NCBI RefSeq assembly: GCF_030123245.1
Contig: NZ_CP126101.1
Span: 3,222,501-3,286,500, forward strand
DNA length: 64,000 nucleotides
Direction of reading: 5' to 3'
Source of the DNA: Lysinibacillus pakistanensis
Lineage (GTDB): Bacteria; Bacillota; Bacilli; Bacillales_A; Planococcaceae
The notes beneath the pieces were generated by a model. That model saw nothing but the letters and a program-made list of their open reading frames with translations, did no database searches and was not told the origin of the DNA. Numbering within the stretch: position 1 is the first letter of the stretch; each line of letters opens with the position of its first letter. The position numbers and the translations under genes were made by a program. Positions 20,069-27,668 of this stretch are shown here, piece by piece.

Positions 20069-20317
20069 TTATCTACCTACCTTTTCCGTTTGTTCCACTG
20101 ACTGTTGTGCGGCTCGTTTAACGTTTGCGTATAAAACACGCGAACTCAACGAACCAATTGCACTTGCGACTTGTAATGCTATTGCTACGTCCTGTTGCTG
20201 AATTGCGCCGTCTTGCAATTTCTGCTTTAAGCCATATTCTAAAGCGCGGAAATTAGTGCCTTCATCCTTCGTTTGTTGTACCATCAATGCTTCTACTTGT
20301 TCGTTATATTTGCTCAT
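20069..20317 (-). CDS. small unknown protein, tandem paralogue
   Basis: 82 residues, paralogous to the 62-residue protein next to it. It ends EKVGR, and the upstream 226-residue protein ends EKVGK. In both cases the DNA of these last codons (AAGGTAGGT, AAGGTGGGT) serves as the ribosome site for the following gene, with TAA-TT-ATG junctions. Function unknown. Confidence 0.6.
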   Translation of the reverse strand: MSKYNEQVEALMVQQTKDEGTNFRALEYGLKQKLQDGAIQQQDVAIALQVASAIGSLSSRVLYANVKRAAQQSVEQTEKVGR

Positions 20318-20319
20318 AA

Positions 20320-21000
20320 TTATTTACCCACCTTCTCCGTAGTTGTCGGTACTACGTCAATATACTTGTAATCTCTTGGCTTATTGCCAAATGTGTATTG
20401 TGACACTTGCTCTAGTAGTTTACGAACTCCGCTTATAGTTCCAGTTGCACCAAAAACTTGAGCGCTGTCTGTCGGATGAATTTGCGTCATGATATAGCGT
20501 GTTTTTCCTGCTTGATGATTAGCAGTTACTAAGTCAGTTATTTCACGATAAATATCGTTATATGCGCTACTGTACTCCTTATGATCATCGATACATGAAA
20601 GAATAAGGTCCCGAGCAAGTTGTAATTTCGGGTTAACTTTGTCCTCGAACTCCGCTCGAATTCCGTCAGCATATTCGGGCTTGTATTTTTCAACGACTTC
20701 AACAGACGAAATTATAGTTTCAGGCATCGCTTGATGCACTAACGTTAAATCACGCTCACGTCGTGTAACAACCTCTTTTTGTAGCGCAATATCATCGTCA
20801 ATCTTAACAAGTTGAGCAGTTGCATCCGTCCCATGCTTAACGCTTTCCGTAAACGTTTGCTCATACTGTGTCTGTAATTCTCTTAAACGTGAGCGTGCAC
20901 TTTCTGCATCTTTTTGGTACTGTAAGAGTTTAGCTGCTCGTTCAGCACCTTCTCTTTTGAATTCTCGTAATAGTTGATATTCCTGTACTTTAATTGGCAT
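20320..21000 (-). CDS. coiled-coil phage-like protein of unknown function
   Basis: 226 residues. Residues about 10-105 are strongly coiled-coil (REFKREGAERAAKLLQYQKD and similar), and the C-terminal 60 residues look globular. Ribosome site AAAGGGG lies ten bases before the ATG. It heads the 226-82-62 residue gene run upstream of the tape-measure pair. Not recognised; a scaffold-like or host-interaction role cannot be told apart from sequence. Confidence 0.6.
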   Translation of the reverse strand: MPIKVQEYQLLREFKREGAERAAKLLQYQKDAESARSRLRELQTQYEQTFTESVKHGTDATAQLVKIDDDIALQKEVVTRRERDLTLVHQAMPETIISSVEVVEKYKPEYADGIRAEFEDKVNPKLQLARDLILSCIDDHKEYSSAYNDIYREITDLVTANHQAGKTRYIMTQIHPTDSAQVFGATGTISGVRKLLEQVSQYTFGNKPRDYKYIDVVPTTTEKVGK

Positions 21001-21112
21001 GTGTTTTGATCCCCTTTGTTTTTAGTATTTGAATAACTTTTTCTAACTTGTCTATGAACCATAATCGCCATTTTGGAATAATTGGCGCTGGCTGTTCGTC
21101 TTGCTTGTCCAA
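20990..21112 (-). CDS. possible small protein (40 aa)
   Basis: Open frame from TTG at 21112 directly after the stop of the 100-residue gene, ending 11 bases inside the 226-residue gene. The product (DKQDEQPAPIIPKWRLWF ...) has the Trp/Lys-rich look of small phage proteins. No good ribosome site was seen, so it depends on coupling to the gene before it. Confidence 0.35.
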   Translation of the reverse strand: MDKQDEQPAPIIPKWRLWFIDKLEKVIQILKTKGIKTHAN

Positions 21113-21415
21113 CTAGAATAATTCGACTAACATTTCCTCGTTACGAGTAATCTGCTCGCGCGTTCCTTCGACTTCTCTGCGATAAATCACAGGGCAATTA
21201 GCGCTTATTAAGTCTCGATACAACTCTTGGCTATCCGTCTGCAGTTCGCTAATTTCAAACGCATATAAATCGTCTAGCAAGTCGACTACATCATCATAAG
21301 GCTTTGAGATTTCACCAATTAAATTGGATATGCCTCGTTCATCCGTTTGGTAAATTAACAGTGAAATGAACGGAACATCTCGCAAATTGACGATTGAAAG
21401 TAAGGCGAAACGCAT
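21113..21415 (-). CDS. unknown small acidic protein
   Basis: 100 residues, beginning with a beta-rich MRFALLSIVNLRDVPF and continuing acidic-helical. It starts directly before the stop of the 57-residue protein in a compact run of small genes. No recognised motif. Confidence 0.55.
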   Translation of the reverse strand: MRFALLSIVNLRDVPFISLLIYQTDERGISNLIGEISKPYDDVVDLLDDLYAFEISELQTDSQELYRDLISANCPVIYRREVEGTREQITRNEEMLVELF

Positions 21416-21589
21416 TTAATCACCGCCTTTTAACAGTTGCTCAATTACATACGTTGCTGCCTCAGATTGCGCAAAATATCGAGCATCCAGCGTAGCCACA
21501 TCTTTGGGCAAGAATATCCGATGCTGGCGTTCTCCCTCGTCGATGTAAACGCAATGTTCTCCGTTGTCATTACTGTAATAAATCTGCAT
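21416..21589 (-). CDS. small unknown protein (57 aa)
   Basis: MQIYYSNDNGEHCVYID ... QLLKGGD. Its ATG overlaps the stop of the preceding 50-residue gene (TAATG), and its own stop directly precedes the ATG of the 100-residue gene. Tight stacking supports a real gene although it is short. Confidence 0.55.
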   Translation of the reverse strand: MQIYYSNDNGEHCVYIDEGERQHRIFLPKDVATLDARYFAQSEAATYVIEQLLKGGD

Positions 21590-21741
21590 TAGTAAAACAC
21601 CACCCCGTTGATAATTTTTGGTCTTGGCTCGCGCTGACCGATGATTTCAATTCCGTTTTTGTTAAACTGTTTCTTCCGTCGTTTCGGCTTTGCTCGCTTA
21701 CCTTCGCCATGATAATTAGATGAATACTTTTTATGCTCCAT
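21589..21741 (-). CDS. small basic protein (50 aa)
   Basis: MEHKKYSSNYHGEGKRAKPK ... NGVVFY, very rich in Lys/Arg, so probably nucleic-acid binding. The start lies inside the last codons of the HNH gene (TATGGAGCATAA), and the stop overlaps the next ATG, making a chain of coupled genes. Confidence 0.55.
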   Translation of the reverse strand: MEHKKYSSNYHGEGKRAKPKRRKKQFNKNGIEIIGQREPRPKIINGVVFY

Positions 21742-22273
21742 ATCGTTTCATTTCCTCGCTTTCTTCTTTAAAACCTCGTTTCCAGGCTTCGATTTCATGT
21801 CCGTTTGGCTCCCGCCTCAATAATCGACTTGCGAATTGTTTAACGAATTCGTTCCACAACTCATCTGTGAAACTAGCTGACCGTTGGTAATAGTCATAGA
21901 TGTGTAATTGTCCTTTTGAAGTATTACAGCTACGACAGCAAACAACCACGTTATCATCGATATTGTGGCCGAGATATACGTGGTCAAGCGTCGCTTGTTT
22001 CGCATGTTCCTTTTCCCGCGTTAGTTCGTCACCACAGTAACAGCATTTATCTGCAGTTAATACAGCGTTAATAGTCACATCTGTATAAAACACAGTGCTA
22101 CTATGACGATACTGATGTTTACGAAATCGCTCCCGTAAGTAGGCTCCATTTTCATAGCGAGCTTTACTACGACATGCCTTGCATTGGTACTCTCGTCCTT
22201 GTGGCGCTTTTGGACGTCTGGTAAATTCGGTTAGATTCTTAACTTCTTTGCAAGTGCGACATTTGCGCATCAT
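21731..22273 (-). CDS. HNH endonuclease with N-terminal zinc knuckle
   Basis: 180 residues. The N-terminal CRTCKEVK ... CKACRSK pair forms a zinc-ribbon-like knuckle. The core CCYCGDEL ... ATLDHVYLG ... NVVVCCRSCNTSKGQ is the HNH nuclease motif with structural Cys pairs. HNH proteins of this size act with phage terminases or as homing nucleases; it lies among early-type genes here, so its role is open. Confidence 0.8.
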   Translation of the reverse strand: MMRKCRTCKEVKNLTEFTRRPKAPQGREYQCKACRSKARYENGAYLRERFRKHQYRHSSTVFYTDVTINAVLTADKCCYCGDELTREKEHAKQATLDHVYLGHNIDDNVVVCCRSCNTSKGQLHIYDYYQRSASFTDELWNEFVKQFASRLLRREPNGHEIEAWKRGFKEESEEMKRYGA

Positions 22274-22274
22274 T

Positions 22275-22493
22275 TCACACCATCTCCATTTTCAATTCAA
22301 TTAAAAAACGCTCAAACTCGATTGTTCGTGGGAACTCGCGAGTGAGCGCTACTTTTAGCCGTGTCGACGGATGTTTTCTTTTATTTTCTACTTCCGAAAT
22401 TAATGCTTGTGTATAGCCAAGCCGAGCTGCAATTTCCTTTTGTGTCAGCCCGTGAAAAAGCCTAGTAAATCGTAGGTACTCTGAAAAGTCCAT
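22275..22493 (-). CDS. XRE-family helix-turn-helix regulator
   Basis: 72 residues from the ATG at 22493 (MDFSEYLRFTRLFHG), with AAAGGA nine bases upstream; a start six codons earlier would bury that site. The motif LTQKEIAARLGYTQALISEV is a classical Cro/C1-type helix-turn-helix. It is probably a repressor or activator of element genes, read in the same direction as the HNH gene one base away. Confidence 0.8.
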   Translation of the reverse strand: MDFSEYLRFTRLFHGLTQKEIAARLGYTQALISEVENKRKHPSTRLKVALTREFPRTIEFERFLIELKMEMV

Positions 22494-22539
22494 GATTATC
22501 AATCCTTTCATTTTTTATACGTTTTTATAACTAATGGGT

Positions 22540-22570
22540 AAATAAAATAGCCGACTTTTCCGTATCGGCT
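22540..22570 (-). terminator. hairpin after the 246-aa gene
   Basis: Minus-strand stem AGCCGA / TCGGCT with a ten-base loop, followed by ATTTTATTT. Confidence 0.55.
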
Positions 22571-22598
22571 TCCTCATATATAGCCGAGTTGGTCGTAC

Positions 22599-23339
22599 CT
22601 AAATTTTATACCTACCTAACGCTGCCATTTGAGCGCGGACACGTTCTTGTTGTAGCTTTTTAGCGCCATAACGTGCTAGCAATTCCGCCTCAATTTTCTC
22701 ACGACTTTGTTTTATTACAGTTACTTTTCCACATCCTACATGACCGCCTAACTTGACGTGAATATTACGAGGTGCATTATATCCATCATAATCAATACGC
22801 TCCGGCGTTTTACGCTTACCTCCGATTTCCGCCTTACGTTTTTGTTGCGCTACATATTGCTCGAAGTCGTCTCCGAACGAATATACTTTTCGTTTGCGGT
22901 CGTATTCAAACATGTGCCAATCAGAGCTCCAAAACGGGTACTCAAATGATTCTCCCTTATATGACGATGCGTAGTGTAAATCTAACCACGTCAGACGGCG
23001 CACCTTACCGACCTTACGTACTTCTCGTCTCCATGCTTTTAACACAATATCCTTTCCACTGGCGCACTGTTTACAGCATGTTATCGAACTATTGTTTTTA
23101 GTTATATCTCGGTAGTAATATCCGCAGTGCGCGCAACGACGTACTTTTGGGTCGTCTACGCCTTCAAAATGGCCATCGATTAATGCTGATGCAATCTCTA
23201 AAGCGTCATGGTACTCGACGTTTGGCGGAAAGTATTTACGAGCTAACTCAATTGCTCCTGTTCCCGGTAGAACCTTTAAGAATGTATGTTTTAGTACATC
23301 GCCTTTTTTCAATGTGATACTCGTATTTACAGTTGTCAT
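22599..23339 (-). CDS. unknown protein with zinc ribbon
   Basis: 246 residues. A CAHCGYYYRD ... CCKQCASGK pair (about residues 68-94) should bind zinc; the C-terminal half is very basic with a long helix (KIEAELLARYGAKKLQ). It lies between the helicase-like gene and the XRE regulator, a likely replication or recombination region. Not recognised beyond the zinc site. Confidence 0.6.
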   Translation of the reverse strand: MTTVNTSITLKKGDVLKHTFLKVLPGTGAIELARKYFPPNVEYHDALEIASALIDGHFEGVDDPKVRRCAHCGYYYRDITKNNSSITCCKQCASGKDIVLKAWRREVRKVGKVRRLTWLDLHYASSYKGESFEYPFWSSDWHMFEYDRKRKVYSFGDDFEQYVAQQKRKAEIGGKRKTPERIDYDGYNAPRNIHVKLGGHVGCGKVTVIKQSREKIEAELLARYGAKKLQQERVRAQMAALGRYKI

Positions 23340-23385
23340 ATTTTCATTTCCCCTTTGCAGAATAGTTTTTTGAAGAGTTTTATCA

Positions 23386-24588
23386 TTAGATTTCGTATCG
23401 TGCCCATTTTTCGAGTAGTTCTCGCATACGCCTAGCAGGCATATATAGATTGATAGATTCGCCGTTGCGGATGCGTGAGCGCCAAACCCATTGAAGCAAG
23501 TCTGATACTGCTAGCTTATCCTCACTAACAGTTATGTCGTGATCTTGAAAGAATGATTTCTCGATAGGATGCATGTAACGGTTGTAGCAGTACATTAATG
23601 TTGAACGGTCTGCATATTCGTTAGACGCGCGGGCATTACACGCTAGAAAACCCTTTGTATAACCCTTACCTTTTAAATCCGTTTGGTAACTTTTAATAGT
23701 CGTCCATAAAACTTCGTCAGTCTTTGCTTTGATGATATTTCGGACATATGACTGCATACTAGAACGGATTGCAGCCATTTCTCCGTCGCTCCGACGGCTC
23801 AACCAACCTTTAGAAAACGCGGTCGGAACACTGCCATGATCGTTGTGCGGTCCGTCATAAAGACTAATTAATGAACGAAGATGCTCGCGTCCTTCCTGGC
23901 GCTTGTCATACTCGATTAATTGACCGTCTTTGACTGCTTTTAAATCGTAAGGAATCGAATACAATTCGAAATAATATTTCATTAATTGCGCCTCAAATAG
24001 ATATGTCAAAACGTATACACTAGTAAAAGTTTCGAAGATTGAAGGCGGAAACGCATAAATTAAGTATTTGTCACGGTGATAAAAAAGCGTTCCTGCTTGT
24101 GCTAGTAGCTTGATACGGTCGAATACTCCGTACTCATATTCAACCTCGCTCGCAGTCCAAACGACTTTGTTGTTCTCCATTTTTACCAAGCCTTTTTCGA
24201 GTAGGAGTCGCATATCGGACGGTGAAACGCCTGCCTTATCTATCACGCTTATAACCTCGTCCAAAATCAACGTGTAGTTATTCTCACGCAACAAGTAACG
24301 CAATTCATCGTCTGCCATTTCAAAAAGGCTATGCGTTGCTACGATGTCTCTACCGTCCTCAATCAATCGCTTTAGGCTCGTTAATTTACTACCACCTTCT
24401 ACGTTATTCGTTGGTTGAACAAATTCGCGACCTGTTACCGAACTAATCACACGATCGACCTCTGCTAAGAACGGCGTGACATAAATGAAACGCTCCAACG
24501 GACTTGCACCGTTAATGTAGTCAATAGCATAAGTCGTCTTTCCTGCTCCCATCACCGAATCAATTACCGTTACGTTTTTCATCTCCAT
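23386..24588 (-). CDS. P-loop helicase-like / origin-binding-type protein
   Basis: 400 residues from the ATG at 24588 (MEMKNVTVIDSVMGAGKTT), with GGAGG seven bases upstream. Walker A is GAGKTT at residues 14-19, and a Walker B-like motif LILDEV lies near residue 108. It resembles phage and plasmid helicase-like replication proteins that begin directly with the P-loop. Next to a repeat-bearing non-coding stretch (24637-24990) and a ParB-like gene, it is the best candidate replication protein of the element. Confidence 0.6.
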   Translation of the reverse strand: MEMKNVTVIDSVMGAGKTTYAIDYINGASPLERFIYVTPFLAEVDRVISSVTGREFVQPTNNVEGGSKLTSLKRLIEDGRDIVATHSLFEMADDELRYLLRENNYTLILDEVISVIDKAGVSPSDMRLLLEKGLVKMENNKVVWTASEVEYEYGVFDRIKLLAQAGTLFYHRDKYLIYAFPPSIFETFTSVYVLTYLFEAQLMKYYFELYSIPYDLKAVKDGQLIEYDKRQEGREHLRSLISLYDGPHNDHGSVPTAFSKGWLSRRSDGEMAAIRSSMQSYVRNIIKAKTDEVLWTTIKSYQTDLKGKGYTKGFLACNARASNEYADRSTLMYCYNRYMHPIEKSFFQDHDITVSEDKLAVSDLLQWVWRSRIRNGESINLYMPARRMRELLEKWARYEI

Positions 24589-24636
24589 TTGAAAACCTCC
24601 GATTTGTAGAATTATTGTTGTAGACGACGACCCCAC

Positions 24637-24990
24637 CGCCTCAATGCTTAAGCACTTTTACACATCACTCCTTTAAGGGCAAAAATGAAATACATGAATA
24701 ATTAACGATAAAACCGAAATTACAAGAATATAAAATACATAGAATTAGCGTTAAGCACTTTTATATTGATATAAGTGGTTATCAACAGATATCATTTTTG
24801 CGGTTAGCAAAAATAGAAGTATGAGCGTTAGCGAATGCTTCTTAAAGAACTAACCTCTACGGCTCATTTCATTCGCCTATCGTTGCCAGTAAACTGTCAT
24901 CGATGATAAGCACTTTTTATATACCTCTCTTTAAGGACGACACCTCACAAACGTTGATATGACACGGTTTCTAACGGTCAATAAGCACTT
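24637..24990. repeat. TAAGCACTT repeats in a non-coding stretch, candidate origin
   Basis: About 340 bases without a gene. The nonamer TAAGCACTT occurs at 24649, 24752, 24907 and 24982, each followed by T/C-T-T-A-rich DNA; at 24752 and 24982 it pairs with a downstream AAGTG to form a hairpin. A hairpin with AGCACTT/AAGTGCT also lies at 25297-25318. Repeats beside a P-loop replication-type gene suggest an origin or operators. Confidence 0.45.
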
Positions 24991-25199
24991 CTTATTTCGG
25001 ATAAGTGTTTCGGGTGAGGTCGTCGAGAACTTTTAGCGAGAATTTCATCGATAAGATGTGATCGCTCAAATATAAAGACAAGTTTTCCCCGTCTATGTCG
25101 ACTCGGCTCCATTTTGATTAAGGCCTGTCCTGCATCGATGATTTCCTGTGCTACTTGGCGAGAATGGATTACGATAAATTTTTCGATTTTCACTTGCAT
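24978..25199 (-). CDS. small unknown protein, DUF5659-like
   Basis: 73 residues: an N-terminal half with a sheet-helix-sheet look (KFIVIHSRQVAQEIIDAGQA), then GKLVFIFERS and a basic tail. The pattern of a small domain ending in a VF-F strand recalls the short DUF5659 phage proteins; that comparison is from memory and weak. Its 3' end overlaps the last TAAGCACTT repeat. Confidence 0.5.
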   Translation of the reverse strand: MQVKIEKFIVIHSRQVAQEIIDAGQALIKMEPSRHRRGKLVFIFERSHLIDEILAKSSRRPHPKHLSEIRSAY

Positions 25200-25288
25200 T
25201 GCTGTTCATCCTCCTGTATAATGACATTATAAATAGATATCTGATAAAATAGGTTAAGTCTGCATATAAACAGACATACCAACTTTTA

Positions 25289-26125
25289 TTATATCGTCAG
25301 CACTTGCGTAATGTAAAGTGCTTTTTTGCATTTTTTTAAAATTATTTCCTCGACTTCTTTTAGCTTGCCTGTGTTATTAAGAACGGTTGCTGTTGCGCTT
25401 AGTGCGGCTTTGCGTAAACTGACTGCCGTATTATGTGGCGATGTCATCGGCAAGGATTCGTCAAACTGTGCTTGTCCTAACTCGCCTTTAGATATATTTT
25501 TAACGATTTGGGACGAACGCTCGTCTAATTCCTCTTGTCGTTCTTCTTCTGTTGTTGGTGGAGCTTCGTCTAGTTTCATTTGCGCATGTGCTTTTCCGAT
25601 TGAATATGAGCCGTCGAATACTTTGTCATATAAGTCGGGACGGTTGCGCTTTACTGAAATTAAATTCCCCATAGAACCTTTGCTAATTGAAGCTTGTTCG
25701 GCTAACATTTTATGTGTATCTAACTTTTCACATTTTTGGGAAAGGTCTGTTCGTTTACCTTGCCCACTACGAAACTCGTATTCATGCAAATTTAACACCA
25801 AGCAAGCGCGTTGCCCCTTCGTCAATGCATCTCGCAATAGTTTAGTGGCCGTTATATATGACGCTATTTCATTTTCGGGAATATCCACAAAAACGACGTT
25901 CACATTTTCGATTCCTAATTCTTTAGCAGCTTTTAGGCGATGCCTACCGTCGATAACCTTAAATCCTTTTGTTGCGAATAATGGTTGCAAAATTCCGTTC
26001 CTTTTAATTTCAGTTAGAAACTTCGCCCAATCTTTCGTTTTCATGTCCGGTGAAAATTGCGATTGCAGACTGTGCTCAGACAATTGCGATACTGATACCT
26101 CGACAACTTCGTTTACTTGCGTCAT
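25289..26125 (-). CDS. ParB/Srx-domain protein
   Basis: 278 residues from the ATG at 26125, ten bases after AAGGGAG (an ATG three codons earlier is too close to it). The N-terminal domain has the signature VIDGRHRLKAAKELG of the ParB/sulfiredoxin fold, followed by helical segments with a helix-turn-helix-like MLAEQASISKGSMGNLISVK. No ParA partner is seen. It could be a partition-type DNA-binding protein or a regulator of replication. Confidence 0.8.
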   Translation of the reverse strand: MTQVNEVVEVSVSQLSEHSLQSQFSPDMKTKDWAKFLTEIKRNGILQPLFATKGFKVIDGRHRLKAAKELGIENVNVVFVDIPENEIASYITATKLLRDALTKGQRACLVLNLHEYEFRSGQGKRTDLSQKCEKLDTHKMLAEQASISKGSMGNLISVKRNRPDLYDKVFDGSYSIGKAHAQMKLDEAPPTTEEERQEELDERSSQIVKNISKGELGQAQFDESLPMTSPHNTAVSLRKAALSATATVLNNTGKLKEVEEIILKKCKKALYITQVLTI

Positions 26126-26306
26126 TCCGTTCATTCTCCCTTCGTTTTAGACGTTTTCTACATCAGATGATAAATACGTCGACTTGCGATTTAAAACCGT
26201 TTCTAGCCACGTTTATAAAGGCGAAATGAAGGCGCTATGCTTCGTGTGTCTCCTTAAGTAAAACCGTTCCAAAAAAAATTGTTATTATTTAACTGTTGCT
26301 GTTTGG

Positions 26307-26312
26307 TATAAT
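26307..26312 (+). promoter_or_regulatory. -10 element before the 157-aa gene
   Basis: TATAAT at 26307-26312 with a weak TTATTT 17 bases upstream, and GAGGTGA at 26330. The region 26126-26357 holds no other feature I could support. Confidence 0.45.
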
Positions 26313-26357
26313 AAATGAAAAATTTGTTAGAGGTGACAGAGCACGGATACTTTACTA

Positions 26358-26831
26358 TTGTTTTATAAAATTCAAAATCATAATGTTAAGGCTGTCGATT
26401 ATATTGATTGGGCCTTTAACATGTTGGAAAGTAATTGTTCATCCTTTTCTATAAATATCTTATCTTCACTTAGAGAACCACTTAATATTTTTGAGGTAGA
26501 GGATTACTTTAGTAGAGCACTAAATGAGATAGAGTTGCAAGAACCCTCTTATGAAGAGTGTGCTAAATATTACATTCTACATTTATCTAAAAAAATACTA
26601 CAAGATGGAACTAATGTTTTTGATATAGTCTATGATATAAATACGGTTGCTCGAGAAATTAATTACCCAGATGACCTTGATGAATGGCTCTACATAAGTG
26701 ACATGATAGATGAATTTCATTATGGTGGAAATGACTCTAATTTAACAAAGGAAGAAGTAATTGCGGTCATTATGAATGAAGCAAAGAATCAGTTGAAAAA
26801 TAATAGGAAAACTAGGTGTTGGCGCACCTAG
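26358..26831 (+). CDS. unknown acidic protein, possible cargo
   Basis: 157 residues, strongly acidic and helical (EVEDYFSRALNEIELQEPSY), with A+T-rich codons unlike the neighbouring element genes. It reads against them. The 5' end is uncertain: the frame opens after a TGA at 26334, the only start is TTG at 26358, and the GAGGTGA site is 21 bases away. The tone of the sequence recalls small immunity-type proteins but I do not recognise it. The stop lies inside a perfect hairpin. Confidence 0.5.
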   Translation: MFYKIQNHNVKAVDYIDWAFNMLESNCSSFSINILSSLREPLNIFEVEDYFSRALNEIELQEPSYEECAKYYILHLSKKILQDGTNVFDIVYDINTVAREINYPDDLDEWLYISDMIDEFHYGGNDSNLTKEEVIAVIMNEAKNQLKNNRKTRCWRT

Positions 26832-26964
26832 TTTTCTATGACCATTGTTGGCGCAATGATTCTTCATATTCATTTGCTAAAGCCAGTTGGCGCTGACCCT
26901 AGCGTATTTATTGCCCGTAATGTTGGCGCAATACGAACGGCTCAACTCGTTGGCGCGAGTATGA
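26807..26964. ncRNA. array of five hairpins with invariant TTGGCG loop
   Basis: The octamer GTTGGCGC occurs five times in 139 bases (26818, 26847, 26886, 26922, 26949). Each copy is the tip of a hairpin: loop TTGGCG closed by G-C, with a different complementary stem each time. Stems: GAAAACTAGGTG/CACCTAGTTTTC; CATTG/CAATG; CAG/CTG with an outer GCTA/TAGC; CGTAaTG/CAaTACG with an outer GCC/GGC; ACTCG/CGAGT with an outer TCA/TGA. It lies between two convergent genes, in the 3' untranslated region of either transcript. On the minus strand the loop reads CGCCAA, and the first hairpin would act as terminator. Whether it works as RNA or DNA is not known. Confidence 0.6.
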
Positions 26965-26976
26965 TTTAGTTTAAGC

Positions 26977-27228
26977 CTATACTTTCGGTGCTTGAGCAAG
27001 AATCGTTAGCAATTCGATAGGTTCGCATGTGTCCAATTCAAAAAAGATAGATTGTGCTTCTTCGTTCCACTTAAATAAAATCTCATTATCGCCAATGTAC
27101 AATATTGCGTCATCTTCATATCCTGGCTGTTTAAAAACTTCTAGATATACACCGTCAATAATCTGAGTTCTTTCAACTATATAAGAATATCCTGGCTCAA
27201 CTTCGAAAATTTGCATTTGAGTAATCAT
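26977..27228 (-). CDS. unknown small acidic protein
   Basis: 83 residues, beta-rich and acidic (VEPGYSYIVERTQIIDGVYL ...). GGGAGG is a clear ribosome site. It has a near-consensus promoter with an operator-like palindrome over it (27264-27292), and its transcript would continue into the hairpin array. Not recognised. Confidence 0.65.
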   Translation of the reverse strand: MITQMQIFEVEPGYSYIVERTQIIDGVYLEVFKQPGYEDDAILYIGDNEILFKWNEEAQSIFFELDTCEPIELLTILAQAPKV

Positions 27229-27263
27229 GGTATAACCTCCCGTTGTTTTTACTTATTAGTGTA

Positions 27264-27317
27264 AATTTAAACGAATACGTTTAATATGTCAACGGTTTTA
27301 AACGAAAAAGTTTAAAA
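27264..27317. promoter_or_regulatory. divergent control region with two palindromes
   Basis: Minus-strand promoter TTGACA (27287-27292), 17-base spacer, TAAATT (27264-27269). The palindrome TTAAACG-AATA-CGTTTAA (27267-27284) overlaps the spacer and -10. A second palindrome, TTTTAAAC-GAAAAA-GTTTAAAA, occupies 27296-27317. They share the TTTAAAC half-site, as expected for operators of one regulator, most simply the HTH-like protein encoded divergently. Confidence 0.65.
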
Positions 27318-27361
27318 GTATTTACAAACGTGTTATTGTAGAGTAAAAAGGGGTGTTTTAT

Positions 27362-27592
27362 ATGAATATTAAAAACGAAATTAAGAGCTATTTAGCAGCT
27401 ACTGGCATTACTATGACTGAACTTGTTGAGAGATTAAACAAAGATTTACCAGAGAACAAAAAGACGTCAGTACAAAACTTGTCTAATAAACTTAGTCGTG
27501 GATCCTTACGCTATGATGAGGCGCAACAAATAGCTATTGCAATTGGGAAGCATATAGAATGGGTAGACAACAAAAAAGACGACGGCCAATAA
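27362..27592 (+). CDS. small HTH-like regulator (DUF6471-like)
   Basis: 76 residues from the ATG at 27362, eight bases after AAAGGGG; a GTG three codons earlier overlaps that site. MNIKNEIKSYLAATGITMTE, followed by a stretch ending VQNLSNKLSRGSLRYDEAQ, is a helix-turn-helix-like fold of the DUF6471 kind. It is divergent from the 83-residue gene, with two shared palindromes between them, so it is a good candidate for the local repressor. Confidence 0.65.
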   Translation: MNIKNEIKSYLAATGITMTELVERLNKDLPENKKTSVQNLSNKLSRGSLRYDEAQQIAIAIGKHIEWVDNKKDDGQ

Positions 27593-27607
27593 CGGCTATC
27601 GTCTTTT
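27572..27607. terminator. bidirectional terminator
   Basis: Stem AAGACGACGGCC / GGCTATCGTCTT (mostly paired) flanked by A and T runs, directly after the HTH-like gene. Confidence 0.75.
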
Positions 27608-27668
27608 CTTATTTTCACTATCGTATAAACTATGCACTTCTCGCTCTAATTTGCTTCAAGTTTTTTAA

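Noticed and set aside
25326..26150. 274-codon plus-strand frame opposite the ParB-like gene
   Set aside because: Ser/Cys-rich antisense shadow; the minus frame has a clear ParB signature and ribosome site.
26807..26964. CRISPR array
   Set aside because: The repeat unit is only eight bases, spacers are irregular (19-31 bases), and the flanking stems pair with each other; no cas genes are near.
27344..27349. TTTACA-17-TAAAAA as promoter of the 76-residue regulator
   Set aside because: The predicted start point would fall after the ribosome site AAAGGGG, so this pair cannot serve the ATG at 27362.
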